Assembly: GCA_963921825.1 (NCBI GenBank)
Contig: OY997594.1
Span: forward strand, 65,085,675 to 65,149,674
Direction of reading: 5' to 3'
DNA: 64,000 nucleotides
Origin: Erodium maritimum
Lineage: Eukaryota; Streptophyta; Magnoliopsida; Geraniales; Geraniaceae
Positions 44,405 to 56,422 of this stretch are shown here, piece by piece (position 1 is the stretch's first letter; every line of letters starts with the position of its first letter). A model generated the notes under the pieces. That model ran no database searches. It was not told the origin of the DNA and saw only the letters and a program-made list of their open reading frames with translations. The position numbers were made by a program, and so were the translations under genes.

Positions 44405-46188
44405 GAGTATGTACAGTGGTGTAAAATGGATCCGGCGTAGCAGGCTTGGCACAACCGATAAGTCGACACAACAGCAGATGAGACGACGTCGCAATCAGCG
44501 CAAGAGCTTGACGCAGTTTGCTGAGTCAGAGGGTGTCGCAACGGAGATGCGCTGACACGTGAGGGATGACATTGTTGTCGTGTGGCTACAACGACTACTT
44601 CTTCTCCAACCTTTAAAAATTCAATTTTTAAACCTCTATAAATGCAACCCCCTATCGAAATAACTATTCACACCTCTTCCACCATGGATTCAATGATTGA
44701 TTCAGAATGATTTGGGGACCAGAAAGGAGAGGAGATTAAGCAACATATAGAAACTGATGTGTAGGTTGCACTGGTTTCGCTTCAACCAAATACACGGAGT
44801 TTCAGAAATAGAGGACGAAATGAAGGGCATGGGAGTTTGATGGCCGACTACTTCGTTCATTAGCCGATGTATATCGAGCAAACTTTTCAACGTCCATTCT
44901 GAATACAAAAGGATATTTTCCTCCACGTTATGCATGTTATAAGTGAAAGGGACTCCTATTTATATCAACGACCCGATGCAGTCGGGAAGGTTGGTTTTTC
45001 TTCCTATAAAAAATGCACTACAACTCTTTGTCAATTGTGTTACTGGGCTCTAGCTGACGTCGTTGACGAGTACTTGCGTATGGGTGTCACCACGACTTTG
45101 GAGTGTGTGAGGAGGTTTTGCATGGGCCTCATCAATGTGTTTGGGACTGAATATTTATGCCGCACAAATGAAGATGACATGATGCTTATATTAGAATTCA
45201 ATGAAGCACGTGGCTTCTCGGAGATTTTGGGTAGCATCGACTTTATGCATTAGGAATGGAAGAACTGTCTAGTGGCGTGATCGGGAAAACTTTCACGGAT
45301 AAACCATGGAAAGGTTCCAAAAACCATGTTGGAAGCTATGGAAAGTCAAAACTTGTGGATATGGCATGCGTTTTTTGATGTCGCAGGGTCGAACAACGAC
45401 ATCAATGTGCTGAATTAGTCCACATAGTTCACTGAAGCCATGGAAGGGTTTTCCCCACCGATTAAGTATATCGTCAATGAATACGATAATTCAACTCCTT
45501 ATTATTTAACTAATGGTATATACTCGACGTATGTTGCCTTTGTGAAGACAATATCGTCTCCACAACTTCTGAAATAGAAGTTGTTGGCGAAACACCAAGA
45601 AGCGGCTCGGAAAGATATAGAACGAGCATTCGGGGTTTTACAAGCTCGTTCTCCTATTATCACTCACCCAAAATGAATGTGGGATAGAGAGTCACTCACC
45701 ATGATCATGAATTATTGTATCATCCTCCATAACATGATAGTGGAGAATGAACATCATATAGATACAGATACAGAGCAACCATGGACCCGTTGGACACTGA
45801 AGAATCGTCCGCAACAGTGACACGACGAGGCCCGCCTCCCGATGTTAATTTTAACATCATCACGGAGATTTAAGAGAGACTCATGGATCGAGCCACTCAT
45901 AACAGACTCAAGGAAGATCTCATCGACCATATTTGAAACAAATTTGCATGAGTAGTATTTCGATATTGTTGTGTACTTTCCATTTTAATAAGAAAATTTC
46001 ATTTTCGTTTTATTAAAAGTGTGAAATGAAAGTAGTTGTAATTAATAAATTCTGCTTGAGTCAAGCTGTTTAGTCAAGCATATTTAGTCCCACTATAAGT
46101 GCTTGGTGTAATAGGGGGTGTTAGTAGCTTGAATAACTATTACGTCAAACTATAAACCAAATGCTTGACTTAACCACTGTACATGGTA
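44405..46188 (+). mobile_element. PIF/Harbinger element, 1784 bp, degenerate
   Basis: The left end GAGTATGTACAGTGG and right end CCACTGTACATGGTA are imperfect inverted repeats. TTA duplications flank them (44402-44404 and 46189-46191). A TATAAAT at 44637-44643 precedes the transposase relic. The terminal sequence differs from the GAGCATGAACAAC family at 35 kb, so this is a separate subfamily. Confidence 0.8.
44684..45936 (+). pseudogene. Harbinger transposase relic
   Basis: The relic starts MDSMIDSE, matching the MDSSSS start of the 31.7-kb copy, then hits stops. A frame at 44930-45253 gives VDEYLRMGVTTTLECVRRFC and ILGSIDFMH, ended by TAG. Further pieces read WHAFFDVAGSNNDINVLN (second Asp, stop after it), ARKDIERAFGVLQAR (Glu) and CIILHNMIVENEH. 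The tail EDLIDHI* ends at 45936. Many stops and shifts are present, but all three catalytic residues remain. Confidence 0.82.
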
Positions 46189-46517
46189 TTAGATGTTGAT
46201 TTGTTGCACCACCGATATTAAGTTAAAAATTGATTAAAAGGGCAGTTCTACACTCTAGTACTTTTATCATTATTAAGTGAAATAACGATTGTATATTTTA
46301 CAACTTAAATAAAACGGTTATATAGCTTACAACTTATGTAAGTTCACGTCGTATACTAAAAAGCATAACATTTTTTTCTATCACGTGTTTATCACGTGCA
46401 CAAATCATTGTTTTCCGTTAGATTTGAGTGATGGTGTTATAAATCGAGACATGACATCTACAACAAGAAAACTTTTTAGTGTATAGCGTGAACTAGAAAA
46501 AATTGGAAATGAAATAT

Positions 46518-46645
46518 TGATAATTCTCATTGAGGTTTACATTTTATTGTGGAGTTTAAATAGAGTTTAGTTACATAAGTAACTAGAAGTCTAATATAAT
46601 GTAAATTTCACTATATAGTATTGAATCTAATCGTATAATCTAACA
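46518..46645 (-). mobile_element. Probable copia LTR relic
   Basis: A 128-bp block starts TGATAATTCTCATTG and ends AATCTAACA. It is followed by CTTCCTCGC, which on the minus strand resembles a degraded polypurine tract, as expected for the 3' LTR of a minus-strand copia. No pol sequence was recognised next to it. Confidence 0.35.
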
Positions 46646-47663
46646 CTTCCTCGCAAAGCCGCTAGCCACTATGTTGTTTGCTCCACCTCTTCCCGAACAA
46701 CGTGTTTTTCGGTCTCGGTTTTGGCCCTCTTCTATAATCCCGATGGTTGCAGCCTACTTCTCCTCAATACTTGTCGCCATCCCCCCTCGGGTCCCTTCTT
46801 CTAAGCAACCCCCACCACCTCTACAACCATCATTAAAGCCACCATCGGTGTATCCACCTCCTTGGCCTCTAACGAGGCCTCCTTCTTGATATCTATCTCG
46901 GTTCTGGTTCAAGATGATCAACTGGTTTTGTTTTACTTTATCTGTTTTGTTCCTTTTTTTCAAGGTTAATGATTAGTAAGCGAAGATTCAAGGCTTTTAC
47001 CGAAGGATTCAGGGACTTTTACCGTGAGGGATCTTTGAATCACATCTACCATCGTCGTTCTCCTACTGTTAAAACTGTCTAGTTCAAGTTCGGTCGCTCT
47101 CCTCACGACGAAAAGAGTCCTTGTAAAGGGACCAATTAGCGTTTAGGCACTACTTTGGGCGGTCCTCGTCAGTTTTTGTAGTTTAGTTTCAGTTTCTTCC
47201 ATCTTTCATTCTTTTTTAACATCGTTTCCTATTGGACGGTTAACGGTCATCATGTATTAAAGTTTTTTGAATAAAGACCTTCTGAGTATTTGACCATTAT
47301 AATGACTCTTTTATTATAATTTAATAAATATGCCTTTTACGTTATAAAAAACACTTCGCAATCAGAAAAGAAGGAGACTGAATGCTCATATTGAAGTTAA
47401 AATTACTTAAGAGAAAGAGTATAGTGTTAATGAAGATATCCATAAACAAGTATGAATTTTTTTATATAGAGCACATAAATTTAAACCAAGAAATGAGATA
47501 ATAAGATATATCAGCGTTCAGAAACATATATGAATAAGAAAGAAGTATTAATGTAAAGTATATTGTTTTGAATGATAAATGGTATTTTATTTATACTATA
47601 AATTGTGGTACAATGTACCTAAGAGATCAGTGGAGATTACCTTAAGTTCCAGACTATAGAATG
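46646..47663. other. Spacer, no supported gene
   Basis: A Pro-rich open frame at 46671-46889 has no motif. A TTTTTTGAATAAAGACC tail-like sequence lies near 47264. The rest is AT-rich. Confidence 0.4.
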
Positions 47664-47668
47664 GGACC

Positions 47669-47822
47669 TGTAATATAGAGAAGCTGAAAAGTCATGTATT
47701 AGGAAGTTGAAGAGTCATAGGAAGTTGAAGAGTCATGTTAAGTGTGTGTATATATATATATATATATGTAGTCTCTTGTACATTTAGAGATGGAAAATAA
47801 GAAAGAGTTTCTTATCATAACA
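47669..47822 (+). repeat. 5' LTR of 47.7-kb copia
   Basis: 154 bp, with an internal 18-bp tandem duplication and a (TA)n run not present at that length in the 3' LTR. Confidence 0.88.
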
Positions 47823-48229
47823 TGGTATTAGAGTTGAGTTAGCTCTAGGTTGTGCCCTGGTGTGCACAACAGGTCTGTGGCTCGTCTGCCCAAGTGTGTA
47901 TGAAGCTTGGAGCTTCGTTTCTCTAAGAGGTTCGGAACTGTCGCTCTGTTTTCGGCCAAAACAAGGCGTTTCTGGTTCTCACCGCCGGCACGTGGAGGCT
48001 CCTCAGGGAAGGACCGGCCGATCTGGAAATTTTCGGGTTAGACAGACGCGCGTGAAACACACACGCCGTCGTGGACAACCGCGCGTGAGCCACACGCGCC
48101 GCCGCAAGTGACGGACACGCGCCTCCGTGGATAGCACTCTTCTCTGCCAGTGTTCTGCCAATTTTTTGCCGGGTATTTTTCGCATTTGTTTAGCGATTCC
48201 TGTTGTCCTTGTTGATTTATTTTTAAAGA

Positions 48230-51200
48230 TGAACGAAGAAAACAAAAGTGTTATTGTTGTTGAGAGTATTCCAATGATTTCCCGGATAACCGATCATAAA
48301 TTGACCGGACCCAATTATCCGGATTGGGATAGAAGCAGATGCTAAGAAAGATTGGGTACGTGATGATGCTCGCTTATTTTTACAAATTCGGAACTCTATT
48401 GATCATGAAGTGGTTAGTTTGGTCAACCACTGTGAATATGTGAAAGAATTGATGAATTATTTGGAATTTGTTTATTCTGGGAAAGGAAATATTGCTCGTA
48501 TTTATGATATATGTCAGGGCTTTTATCGTGCTGAACAAGGAGACCAATCCCTACAGGCTTACTTTATGAACTTTAAGAAAACCTATGAGGAGCTTAATGC
48601 AGTAATGTCGTTCAGCACAGATATTACTGTTCAACAGACACAGCGAGAGCAAATGGCAATCATGAGCTTTCTTGCAGGACTTGGCTCACAGTTCGAGTCA
48701 GCCAACTCTCAGATTTTATCTAGCACAGAGCTAACCTCGTTGGTTGAGGTATTTAGCAGAGTTCTCCAAACAGACAACCATAAAGGGTCGACGTCATCCA
48801 CACCTCAGGTTCACAATGCTCTTATTGGTCACTCAAGGGGTGGTGCTCCCAATTCTCGCTCCTATGGGAGAGGGGGCCATAGGGGAGGTGGACGAGGAAG
48901 CAATCCTGATCGTTGGAATAATCGGAATCAGGAGATTGGTTGGGGCAGTCGACATCATGAGACAGGGGGAGTTATCTGCTTCCATTGTAATGAACCGGGA
49001 CATACCAAAAGATCGTGTCCGAAGTTGCTCCCACGATCATCTGCTAATGTTGCTGCTACTTCTAATCGGGCCATCTCTATATCTGCAGCCGAGTATGACC
49101 GTCTCCACTAGTACCAGGGCATATCCGCGCACTCATCTCACTCTGTCACTTCTACCGCTGATTCAGGTAATCTACCTACGTGTCTCCTTTCGTCACAGTC
49201 TCCCTCTTGCTGGGTCCTTGATTCTGGTGCCACAGACCACATGACAGGTAACCCTACAATACTCGACACTATGAACCTAATACTTCACATTCTTCAGTAA
49301 CATTAGCTGATGGTTCTGAGTGCCCTGTTCTCGGGTCTGGAACAACCCACCTCACACCGTCCATTTCCTTACCTTCTGTCTTGAGTTTACCTGGTTTTGC
49401 TTTCAATCTAATGTCCATAAGTAAAGTTACTCGTGCTCTCAATTGTTGTGTCTCATTTTACCCCGACCATTGTTTATTTCAGGATCTTTTGACGCAGCGG
49501 ATTATTGGTAAAGGACATGAATCGGGGGGGGGGGGGGGGGGGGGGCTTTACATCATGAATACTGAAAGACCTGCTCCACCAGTTGCTTGCTCAACCTCTT
49601 TATCCTTGCTTGAAGCCCATTGTCGTTCTGGACATCCATCCCTTCCAATTTTGAAGAAACTTTATCCCCAGTTTGAGAAGGTACAATCTTTCGATTGTGA
49701 AGCATGTCGGTTTGCGAAACATCATCGTCTCCCCTCCACTCCTCGAGTTAAGAAGAGAGTCTGTTCTCCTTTTGAACTAGTTCATTCTGATGTTTGGGGT
49801 CTGTCACCTACTATGTCTAAAACTGGAGTCCAGTGTTTTGTTTCCTTTGTGGATGATTTTTCTCGAACTACATGGCTTTATTTCATGAAAAATCGTTCAG
49901 AATTATTTTCTCATTTGACTGTTTTTTGTGCTGAAATACGAACACAGTTTGGTACTGATGTTCGTGTCTTGAGAAGTGATAATGCAAAGGAATACTTTTC
50001 AGAGCCATATACCACTTACATGGCTCAAAATGGCATCCTTCAGGAGTCTTCATGTGTAGACACTCCATCCCAAAATGGTGTTGCTGAAAGAAAGAAAGAA
50101 TAGACACCTTCTTGAAACTGCGAGAGCCCTTTTGTTTCAAACTCATGTACCAAAATGTTTTTGGGCCGACGCTGTCTCCACCGCATGTTTTCTCATTAAT
50201 CGTATGCCTTCATCTATCCTTCAAAGTGACATCCCGTATCAGGTCCTATTTCCCACCAAACCCCTTTTTCCTATTACCCCCCGTATCTTTGGAAGTACAT
50301 GTTTTGTTCGTGATGTTCGTCCTAATCGTACAAAATTGGATCCGAAGTCTGTCAAGTGTGTCTTTTTGGAGTACTCTCGTTTACAGAAAGGATATCGTTG
50401 TTATTGTCCTAGTCTTCACAGATATCTAGTCTCCATTGATGTCACTTTTATGGAGCACAGTCCTTTCTTTTATTCTCCAATTCCTACTGATCCACGACGG
50501 AGGGAGAACGATGACTTAGTTTACCACATCTCACATCGAGCACCAGTTGTGCCTATACCACCACCTACCACACAGACACCAACCATGCCTGTTGTTGATC
50601 CTATACCACCACCGTCGCCACCACCACCTCCTCCGCCTATTCGTTATACTTATACCCGACGACAGGCCCCTCCAGCTGCATGCCCGGAGCCAAATTCCTC
50701 TTCATCACCAAATCCTGATGATCTCCCAATCGCCCTTCGTAAAGGTAGACGACAGTGTACATATCCTATCTCTTCTTTTGTGTCATATGATCACTTGTCT
50801 CCTTCATCATGTTCTTTTATTGCCTCTCTTGACTCCGTTTCAATTCCTAAAACTGTTCATGAGGCATTGTCACATCCTGGTTGGCGTTCAGCGATGATAG
50901 AAAAGATGAGTGCACTGGATACGAATGGTACTTGGCAGTTGGTTCAGCTGCTTCCCGGGAAAAAGGCTATTGGTTGTAAGTGGGTATTTGCTATTAAATT
51001 CAACTCTGATGGATCTGTAGCATGCCTTAAGGCTCGTCTCGTGGCTAAAGGCTTTGCCCAAACCTATGGTGTGGACTACTCTGATACTTTCTCGCCTGTT
51101 GCTAAATTGACTTCTGTGCGATTATTTATCTCTTTGGCAGCAACATATGATTGACCCCTACATCAACTTGATATCAAAAATGCTTTCCTACATGGGGACC

Positions 51201-52378
51201 TGCATAAAGAAGCCTATATGGAGCAACCTCCTGGTTTTGTTGCTCCGGGGGAGTGTGTACTGGTATGTCACCTTCAGAAGTCGTTATATGAACTCAAACA
51301 AAGTCCTCGAGCTTGGTTTGGAAAATTTAGTCAAGCAGTCAAAAAGTTTGGAATGAACAAGAGCAAGTCTGACCACTCTGTGTTCTACAAGCGCTCTCAA
51401 GCATGTGTTATTCTTCTAGTGGTATATGTGGATGATATTGTTATTACTGGCAGTGACAATGTGGGTATTTCATCTTTGAAGACTTTTCTCCACAGTCAGT
51501 TCAACACCAAAGATCTTGGAGCCTTGAAGTATTTTCTGGGAGTAGAGGTATCAAGAAGCAAGAAAGGGATATTCTTGTCTCAGAGAAAATATGTGCTGGA
51601 TTTATTAACTGAAACTGAGAAGCTAGGAGTAAAACCATGTTCTGCACCAATGCTTCCAAACATGCAACTCATGAAAGAAGGGAAACTATTTGAGGATCCA
51701 GAGAGGTACAAATGAATTGTGGGGAAGCTGAACTATCTTATGGTAACTCGACATGATATTGCGTACTCAGTAAGTATTGTAAGTCAATTCATGTCCTCCC
51801 CTACAGTCGAACATTGGACTGCCCTTGAACATATATTGGCCTATCTGAAAGGAGCACCTGGACGTGGTATACTCTACCAAAACCACTGTCATACACATAT
51901 AGAATGCTTTACAGATGCAGATTGGGTGGGGTCCAAGATTGATCGAAGATCTACATCAGGTTATTGTGTGTTTGTTGGAGGAAATTTAGTCTCATGGAAG
52001 AGTAAGAAACAAAACGTTGTCTCACGTTCCAATGCTGAATCGGAATATAGAGCCATGGCTCAGTCTGTTGCTGAGATAATGTGGATTTATCAACTACTTT
52101 CCGAACTTGGTCTCAAAGTCTCAATGCCTGCAAAATTATGGTGTGATAATCAAGTTGCTATTCATATTGCCTCAAATACCATGTTTCATGAACGTACCAA
52201 GCATATTGAGATTGACTGCCACTTTGTCCGTGAAAAGCTTCAGCAGAATTTGATTTCTACCGCGTATGTAAAGACCAAAGAACAATTAGGAGATATGTTC
52301 ACCAAAGCACTTCCGGGTACCCGGGTTGACTATCTTTGTAACAAGCTGGGCATGATTAACATCTATGCACCAGCTTGA
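48230..52378 (+). pseudogene. Copia gag-pol, broken by stops and frameshifts
   Basis: Gag starts MNEENKSVIVVESIP at 48230 and shifts frame near 48340. It resumes to the CCHC knuckle CFHCNEPGHTKRSC (about 48980) and meets TAG at 49109-49111. Protease WVLDSGATDHMT follows (about 49210). After another shift, integrase has HCRSGHPSLP, CEACRFAKHHR, HSDVWG, LRSDNAKEYF and PSQNGVAER, with a shift near 50080-50100. RT reads on from 50100 and is cut by TGA at 51152-51154 (normally Trp) and 51713-51715. It includes VYVDDIVITGSD. RNase H (FTDADWVGSKIDRRSTSGYC, NAESEYRAMA) is open to 52378. A 22-G run (49524-49545) lies between protease and the integrase zinc region. Confidence 0.9.
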
Positions 52379-52385
52379 GGGGGAG

Positions 52386-52511
52386 TGTAATAAAGAGAAG
52401 CTGAAAAGTCATGTATTAGGAAGTTGAAGAGTCATGTTAAGGGTGTGTATATATACGTAGTATCTTGTACATTTAAAGATGGAAAATAAGAAAGAGTTTC
52501 TTATCATAACA
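52386..52511 (+). repeat. 3' LTR of 47.7-kb copia
   Basis: 126 bp, lacking the 18-bp duplication. It follows the polypurine tract directly. Confidence 0.88.
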
Positions 52512-52899
52512 TGACCTCTACATATAAGTAGGTGTATCAGCGTTCGGAAACATATATAACGGCTTACTTATTTTCGTAGGCGATTAAGAGACTAACTTAG
52601 CACATAAGCGAATACAAGAGAATAGATTTCCAATTTTTCCAGATTGTCTACAAAACATTTTGCCGTTGTGGAGAGGGCCTGTAATACGGAGTAAGATACG
52701 TTGAGAATGTGGGTGGATTTTCTTGTTTAACAAGACAATTGTGGATGCTCCTCCCTATGGAAGATGACCAGGGAAACATGGTCGGGAGCGAGGTAGGAAA
52801 GTCTTCCAACTTATTTTCGTACATCCCGCCTTAGGTCTCATATCTTCTTACGATATTGCTCGGTAGACCTCACCTGGGTGATCACGCCATTAGGTTCCT

Positions 52900-53840
52900 C
52901 CTGACCTTTAGTGAGGTATGGCTCTATCATCCCAAATGCTCCTATTCATTTGGGCCTTCAAAACATGGTATTTTTGGACGTTTTCCCTGGCTCAAGACGT
53001 ACACCCCTTCACATTCTTAGGTCTCAGCCCGGATGAGTGGCCCATCAGAGACTCATCCCTTTTTCGGTGATGTGTTGTCGGTATTCCTTTCATCGTGCCC
53101 GTGTTAGTTTTAGTAAGGGTGGCCAAAGATGATGAGGGTGTAGGTTTTAGAGAAAAGGTGAGTAATGCCCTATCCCCTACAAGGCTCAACCGACACTCCC
53201 GACCCTTGTTAGTTATATCAGGGAGCTTCATGGAAAGGGTCGTCGTCCCTTCTCGGTCTCCTTCCAACCCATATGGGGTGAGGTCTTCTATCTCACCCAT
53301 TGGAACTCTCACTCAAAGGCTCATCTTAGTCAGATCATCAACCTTCAACATTTGTCTAAACTGGGCCACAATCTGTAAGGCTTTGAATCCCGACGGGGTA
53401 GTCACCATCAGGAGGAGCGATGTGGTGGTGTTATCTTCCTCTGTATCTACTGGAATCACAACGATGTGCCTCGTAGTCTATCTTGAGGAGGCCCTCCACA
53501 TTTGGCTCCATCATGACCTTCCAGGATATATCAAAACGCTTCACCTTGGGCCTAACACTCGGGAGGTTGGCCATGAAATCGTGCGTGACCAGTTGCCTAC
53601 ATCGAAAACAGAAGTTCGGGAGCCTTTTGTATTGGAGGCCAACCCATATTGGGACAACGTAACCTTTAAACGTCAAGTGAACTTGTCGAAGAAGTGGTCT
53701 GGACACATCCAATTGTTCCCGCATCCACAGACAGTCGCCCCAGCCCTTCCTTCGTGGTCGCATACCCGATTTCACCTCCGAGGCCAAAATCGATACAATA
53801 ATAATGATTTGTCGGATGACATTGTATTCAAAGTGTGACT
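52900..53840 (-). pseudogene. Second LINE ORF1 zinc-knuckle fragment
   Basis: The minus-strand frame at 53787-53431 reads YVVPIWVGLQYKRLPNFCFR followed by CRQLVTH. This is the DUF4283-to-zinc-knuckle junction of plant L1 ORF1, with the second knuckle half degraded. No reverse transcriptase is attached. The left limit is approximate. Bases 52517-52900 hold no recognised feature apart from a GTATCAGCGTTCGGAAACAT stretch also seen at about 47510. Confidence 0.5.
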
Positions 53841-53899
53841 TGTATGCAGACTATACCTTTGAAAAAAAAGTTCAAATGGAAATGAAATTTGAAGAAATT

Positions 53900-54054
53900 T
53901 GTTAAGATATATAAACTTATGTCAAAAATAAAAAATAAAAACTAAAAGTAAATATAAAAGATAACCCGTACCATACTAATAATTTTAATATTTTAATTAT
54001 AGTATCGACTTAATATATTATGCCCCATCTAATAGTCTATATGGTATCACAGAG
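53900..54054 (+). mobile_element. Copia 5' LTR and primer-site debris
   Basis: TGTTAAGATATATAAAC at 53900 is a common copia LTR start. About 138 bp on, TGGTATCACAGAGC (54041-54054) is the tRNA-Met primer site with a 2-base insertion. No gag or pol follows, so only the 5' edge of an element survives. Confidence 0.45.
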
Positions 54055-54130
54055 CTAGATTGAGTTGAGTCTCCATGATAGACATGCTTAGTCCATTAAC
54101 CTAAAACTTATATATAATTGAACGAAGGTA

Positions 54131-55720
54131 GTTTTTTTTGAACGAATGGTGCAACTTTATTACTTTAAATCGATTACATTATTCTACAGTGGAGAACATG
54201 CTCTCTGACCATCAGAAGGCCAACAGTAACGAACAATTGTTCACTGATCCTTGTACTACCATAACCGTCACAGACGGTATTGTGGTGCCTCTTCGACAGA
54301 GAGAAAAGGCGGTGAGGGGGAACGAGGTACCGGAGATCCTGAGAGACCTCAACAGTAATGGTGATGGTGGGAGGCAAAGCATCGTCTGAGGACCCCTACT
54401 AGGGCCAGTCCCCGATGCTCAGACGATGCATCATCCCTCCCGGCGGGGATTCTTCCCCGCCCGGATTATGGTTCCCCACAAAGGGGCTGGCGCCATCCTC
54501 TTCTTTTCACCATTAGCGGTGTTCCCAAGGGTAATGGTCGGTGGACCTTCAACGCATTGCGCCCCCTATGCGTGCGTCCTCCACCCCCTAACTCCCCATG
54601 CTCCCGGAGTAAGGGGCCACAGCCGAATCAGTAGAGAGTCGATCATCACGCGACCCCTGTCGAATCTTCGTGTGCACAAAACCTAGAGGGTTTGGAGCAG
54701 ACCCCTCAGGGAGACTTATCTCGGGTGGCCGGTTGGAGCCCCCAGGCGAAGGATGGGGTCCCGAGTTAGGTCCTGGGTCCAATGTCACACGAGCACCCCG
54801 CCCTCTATGAAACCCCTCCTTAGGTCTCGGGTCTAATGTCAGCAGGCTGGAACTAGCTTCCCCCAAATCCCAATCGTTTCCGCACCGTCTTCTAGGTTCC
54901 CATCTAGAGCAACGCCATCTCCTCAGTCCTTGGTCCCCCGAACAACTCCAGAAGCAGCCCTTCCGGAGGACAACCAGACTCTCTGCTGCCGCCGCGTCCA
55001 ACAACGGTCGGCCACCGATCTCAGGGTCATGCCTTAACACAACTCCTGCGTAGGATTTCCAAACTCTACTCTACCGTCGCAGCCAGCCTTGACGCAGAAC
55101 CTTAGAGGATACGTCCACCACTCTACGACGCCACCCATGGCCGTCACAGGTCAGGCGTTTGGTTCTCGCCATCATCGCCGTGACCGTGAAACGCTCTGAA
55201 TACTCTACTACAGTCTGGACCGTCGCCGCCCAGGACGTCACCAGAGCAAGGTCATGGTGAGTCAGGGAAAGCAAACTAGGGTTTGGCTTGATGGGAACCA
55301 ACCAATAGCGTGGAGGAAAAGGCACATGTGGCCTCCGCATCAGTATCCCGGGACGAAACTCGCCACACAGAGGAGGAGGCGGATCCAACCAGCCGTCGAG
55401 AGAAGTGATGGGGAGGAAGAACAAGTTGTCATGGATCTCGGAATTGAGACCGGCTAGACAAGGGAAGAGGAGGGAGAGAAGGTTAGGGGTGATGAGCATC
55501 CCCATCGATTTTTATCCCTGCACCAGGCGTGGTCTGTGAGGGGATTGACATGATGGGACGGGGATGCACGGGGACGGCCTTCCCGATAGAAGCAGCACCG
55601 AGTGGCGAAATCCCAGGCAACACAACGACGACGTTGTCAGAAAAGAGCATCATAACGACATGGTTAGGGCTAGGTTGAAAGTCTCAAGGAGCGAGACAGT
55701 TTTTTTTTGTTCGTTAGGAC
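54131..55720 (-). mobile_element. Putative minus-strand non-LTR retroposon
   Basis: An eight-T run at about 54132-54139 followed by GAACGAATGGTGCAAC looks like a reversed poly(A) tail. The body is GC-rich compared with its flanks. Minus-strand frames at 55505-55071 and 55040-54588 lack recognised motifs. No clear target duplication was found, so the call and right limit are tentative. Confidence 0.3.
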
Positions 55721-55917
55721 TATTAAACTAGTCAATTATGATATTCTAGTATGAATAAAAATAGTACAGGTATTATTTTCAAATGAACTAGAGGTTTAAA
55801 GTTAATTTTTATATTATTATCTTGATTCAACCTAAAACTGCAGCTCTTAACTATTCAAGCTAACAAGTATGAGTAATGAAATAGACTCTTAAGAATCGGT
55901 TATGATTCTTAATTATA

Positions 55918-56413
55918 GGGTTAATTGTTGAAACTTACCCTTATGTATTGGTCACAAACACTATGCTACCCTCCTTTTTAAAATCATATTTGCGGTACCT
56001 TATCTATAGGTCACCCGATTACGTTAGAAAAAATAAACGGTAAAATGCCGTTTTTTCCATTCCGTTAGTCATATGACCTCAAGTGTCATATAATGGATGG
56101 TAAAACGACGTTTTTTCCCTTAAGTATTTGACCTCTATATATTTTATAAGGAACAACAACGAGGGTGCAATGATAATGTTCCTTATAAAATGTATAAAAG
56201 TCAAATAATGAAGGAAAAAACGGCATTTTATCATCTATTATATGACACTTGAGGTCATATGACTAACGGGATGGAAAAAACGGCATTTTACCGTCTATTT
56301 TTCCTAACGTAATCGCGTGACCAATAGATAAGGTACCGCAAATATGATTTTGAAAAGGAGGGTGGCATAGTGTTCGTGACCGATACATAAGGGTAAGTTT
56401 CAACAATTAACCC
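55918..56413. mobile_element. Foldback MITE, 496 bp, Mutator-type target duplication
   Basis: Two inverted arms of about 238 bp start GGGTTAATTGTTGAAACTTA and are about 92% identical by eye. They are separated by a loop of about 23 nt near 56157-56180. A perfect 9-bp duplication, TTAATTATA, flanks the element (55909-55917 and 56414-56422). No coding capacity. The 9-bp duplication points to Mutator-type mobilisation; the terminal GGGT and structure differ in detail from the 6.6-kb element. Confidence 0.93.
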
Positions 56414-56422
56414 TTAATTATA

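Larger units (their letters stand above)
47669..52511 (+). mobile_element. Ty1/copia retrotransposon, degraded full-length, 4843 bp
   Basis: The 5' LTR (47669-47822) and 3' LTR (52386-52511) both start TGTAATA and end CTTATCATAACA. The 5' LTR is longer through an 18-bp duplication (AGGAAGTTGAAGAGTCAT) and a TA expansion. The primer site TGGTATTAGAGT (47823-47834) and polypurine tract TTGAGGGGGAG (about 52375-52385) adjoin the LTRs. Flanks GGACC and TGACC (47664-47668, 52512-52516) match at 4 of 5 bases. The leader before gag (47835-48229) is non-coding. Confidence 0.9.

Noticed and set aside
27104..52752. Pairing the GAGCATCCACAACC end with GTGGATGCTC near 52743
   Set aside because: The right candidate lacks the TTA duplication and the match beyond GTGGATGCTC is poor; the span would cross many unrelated elements.
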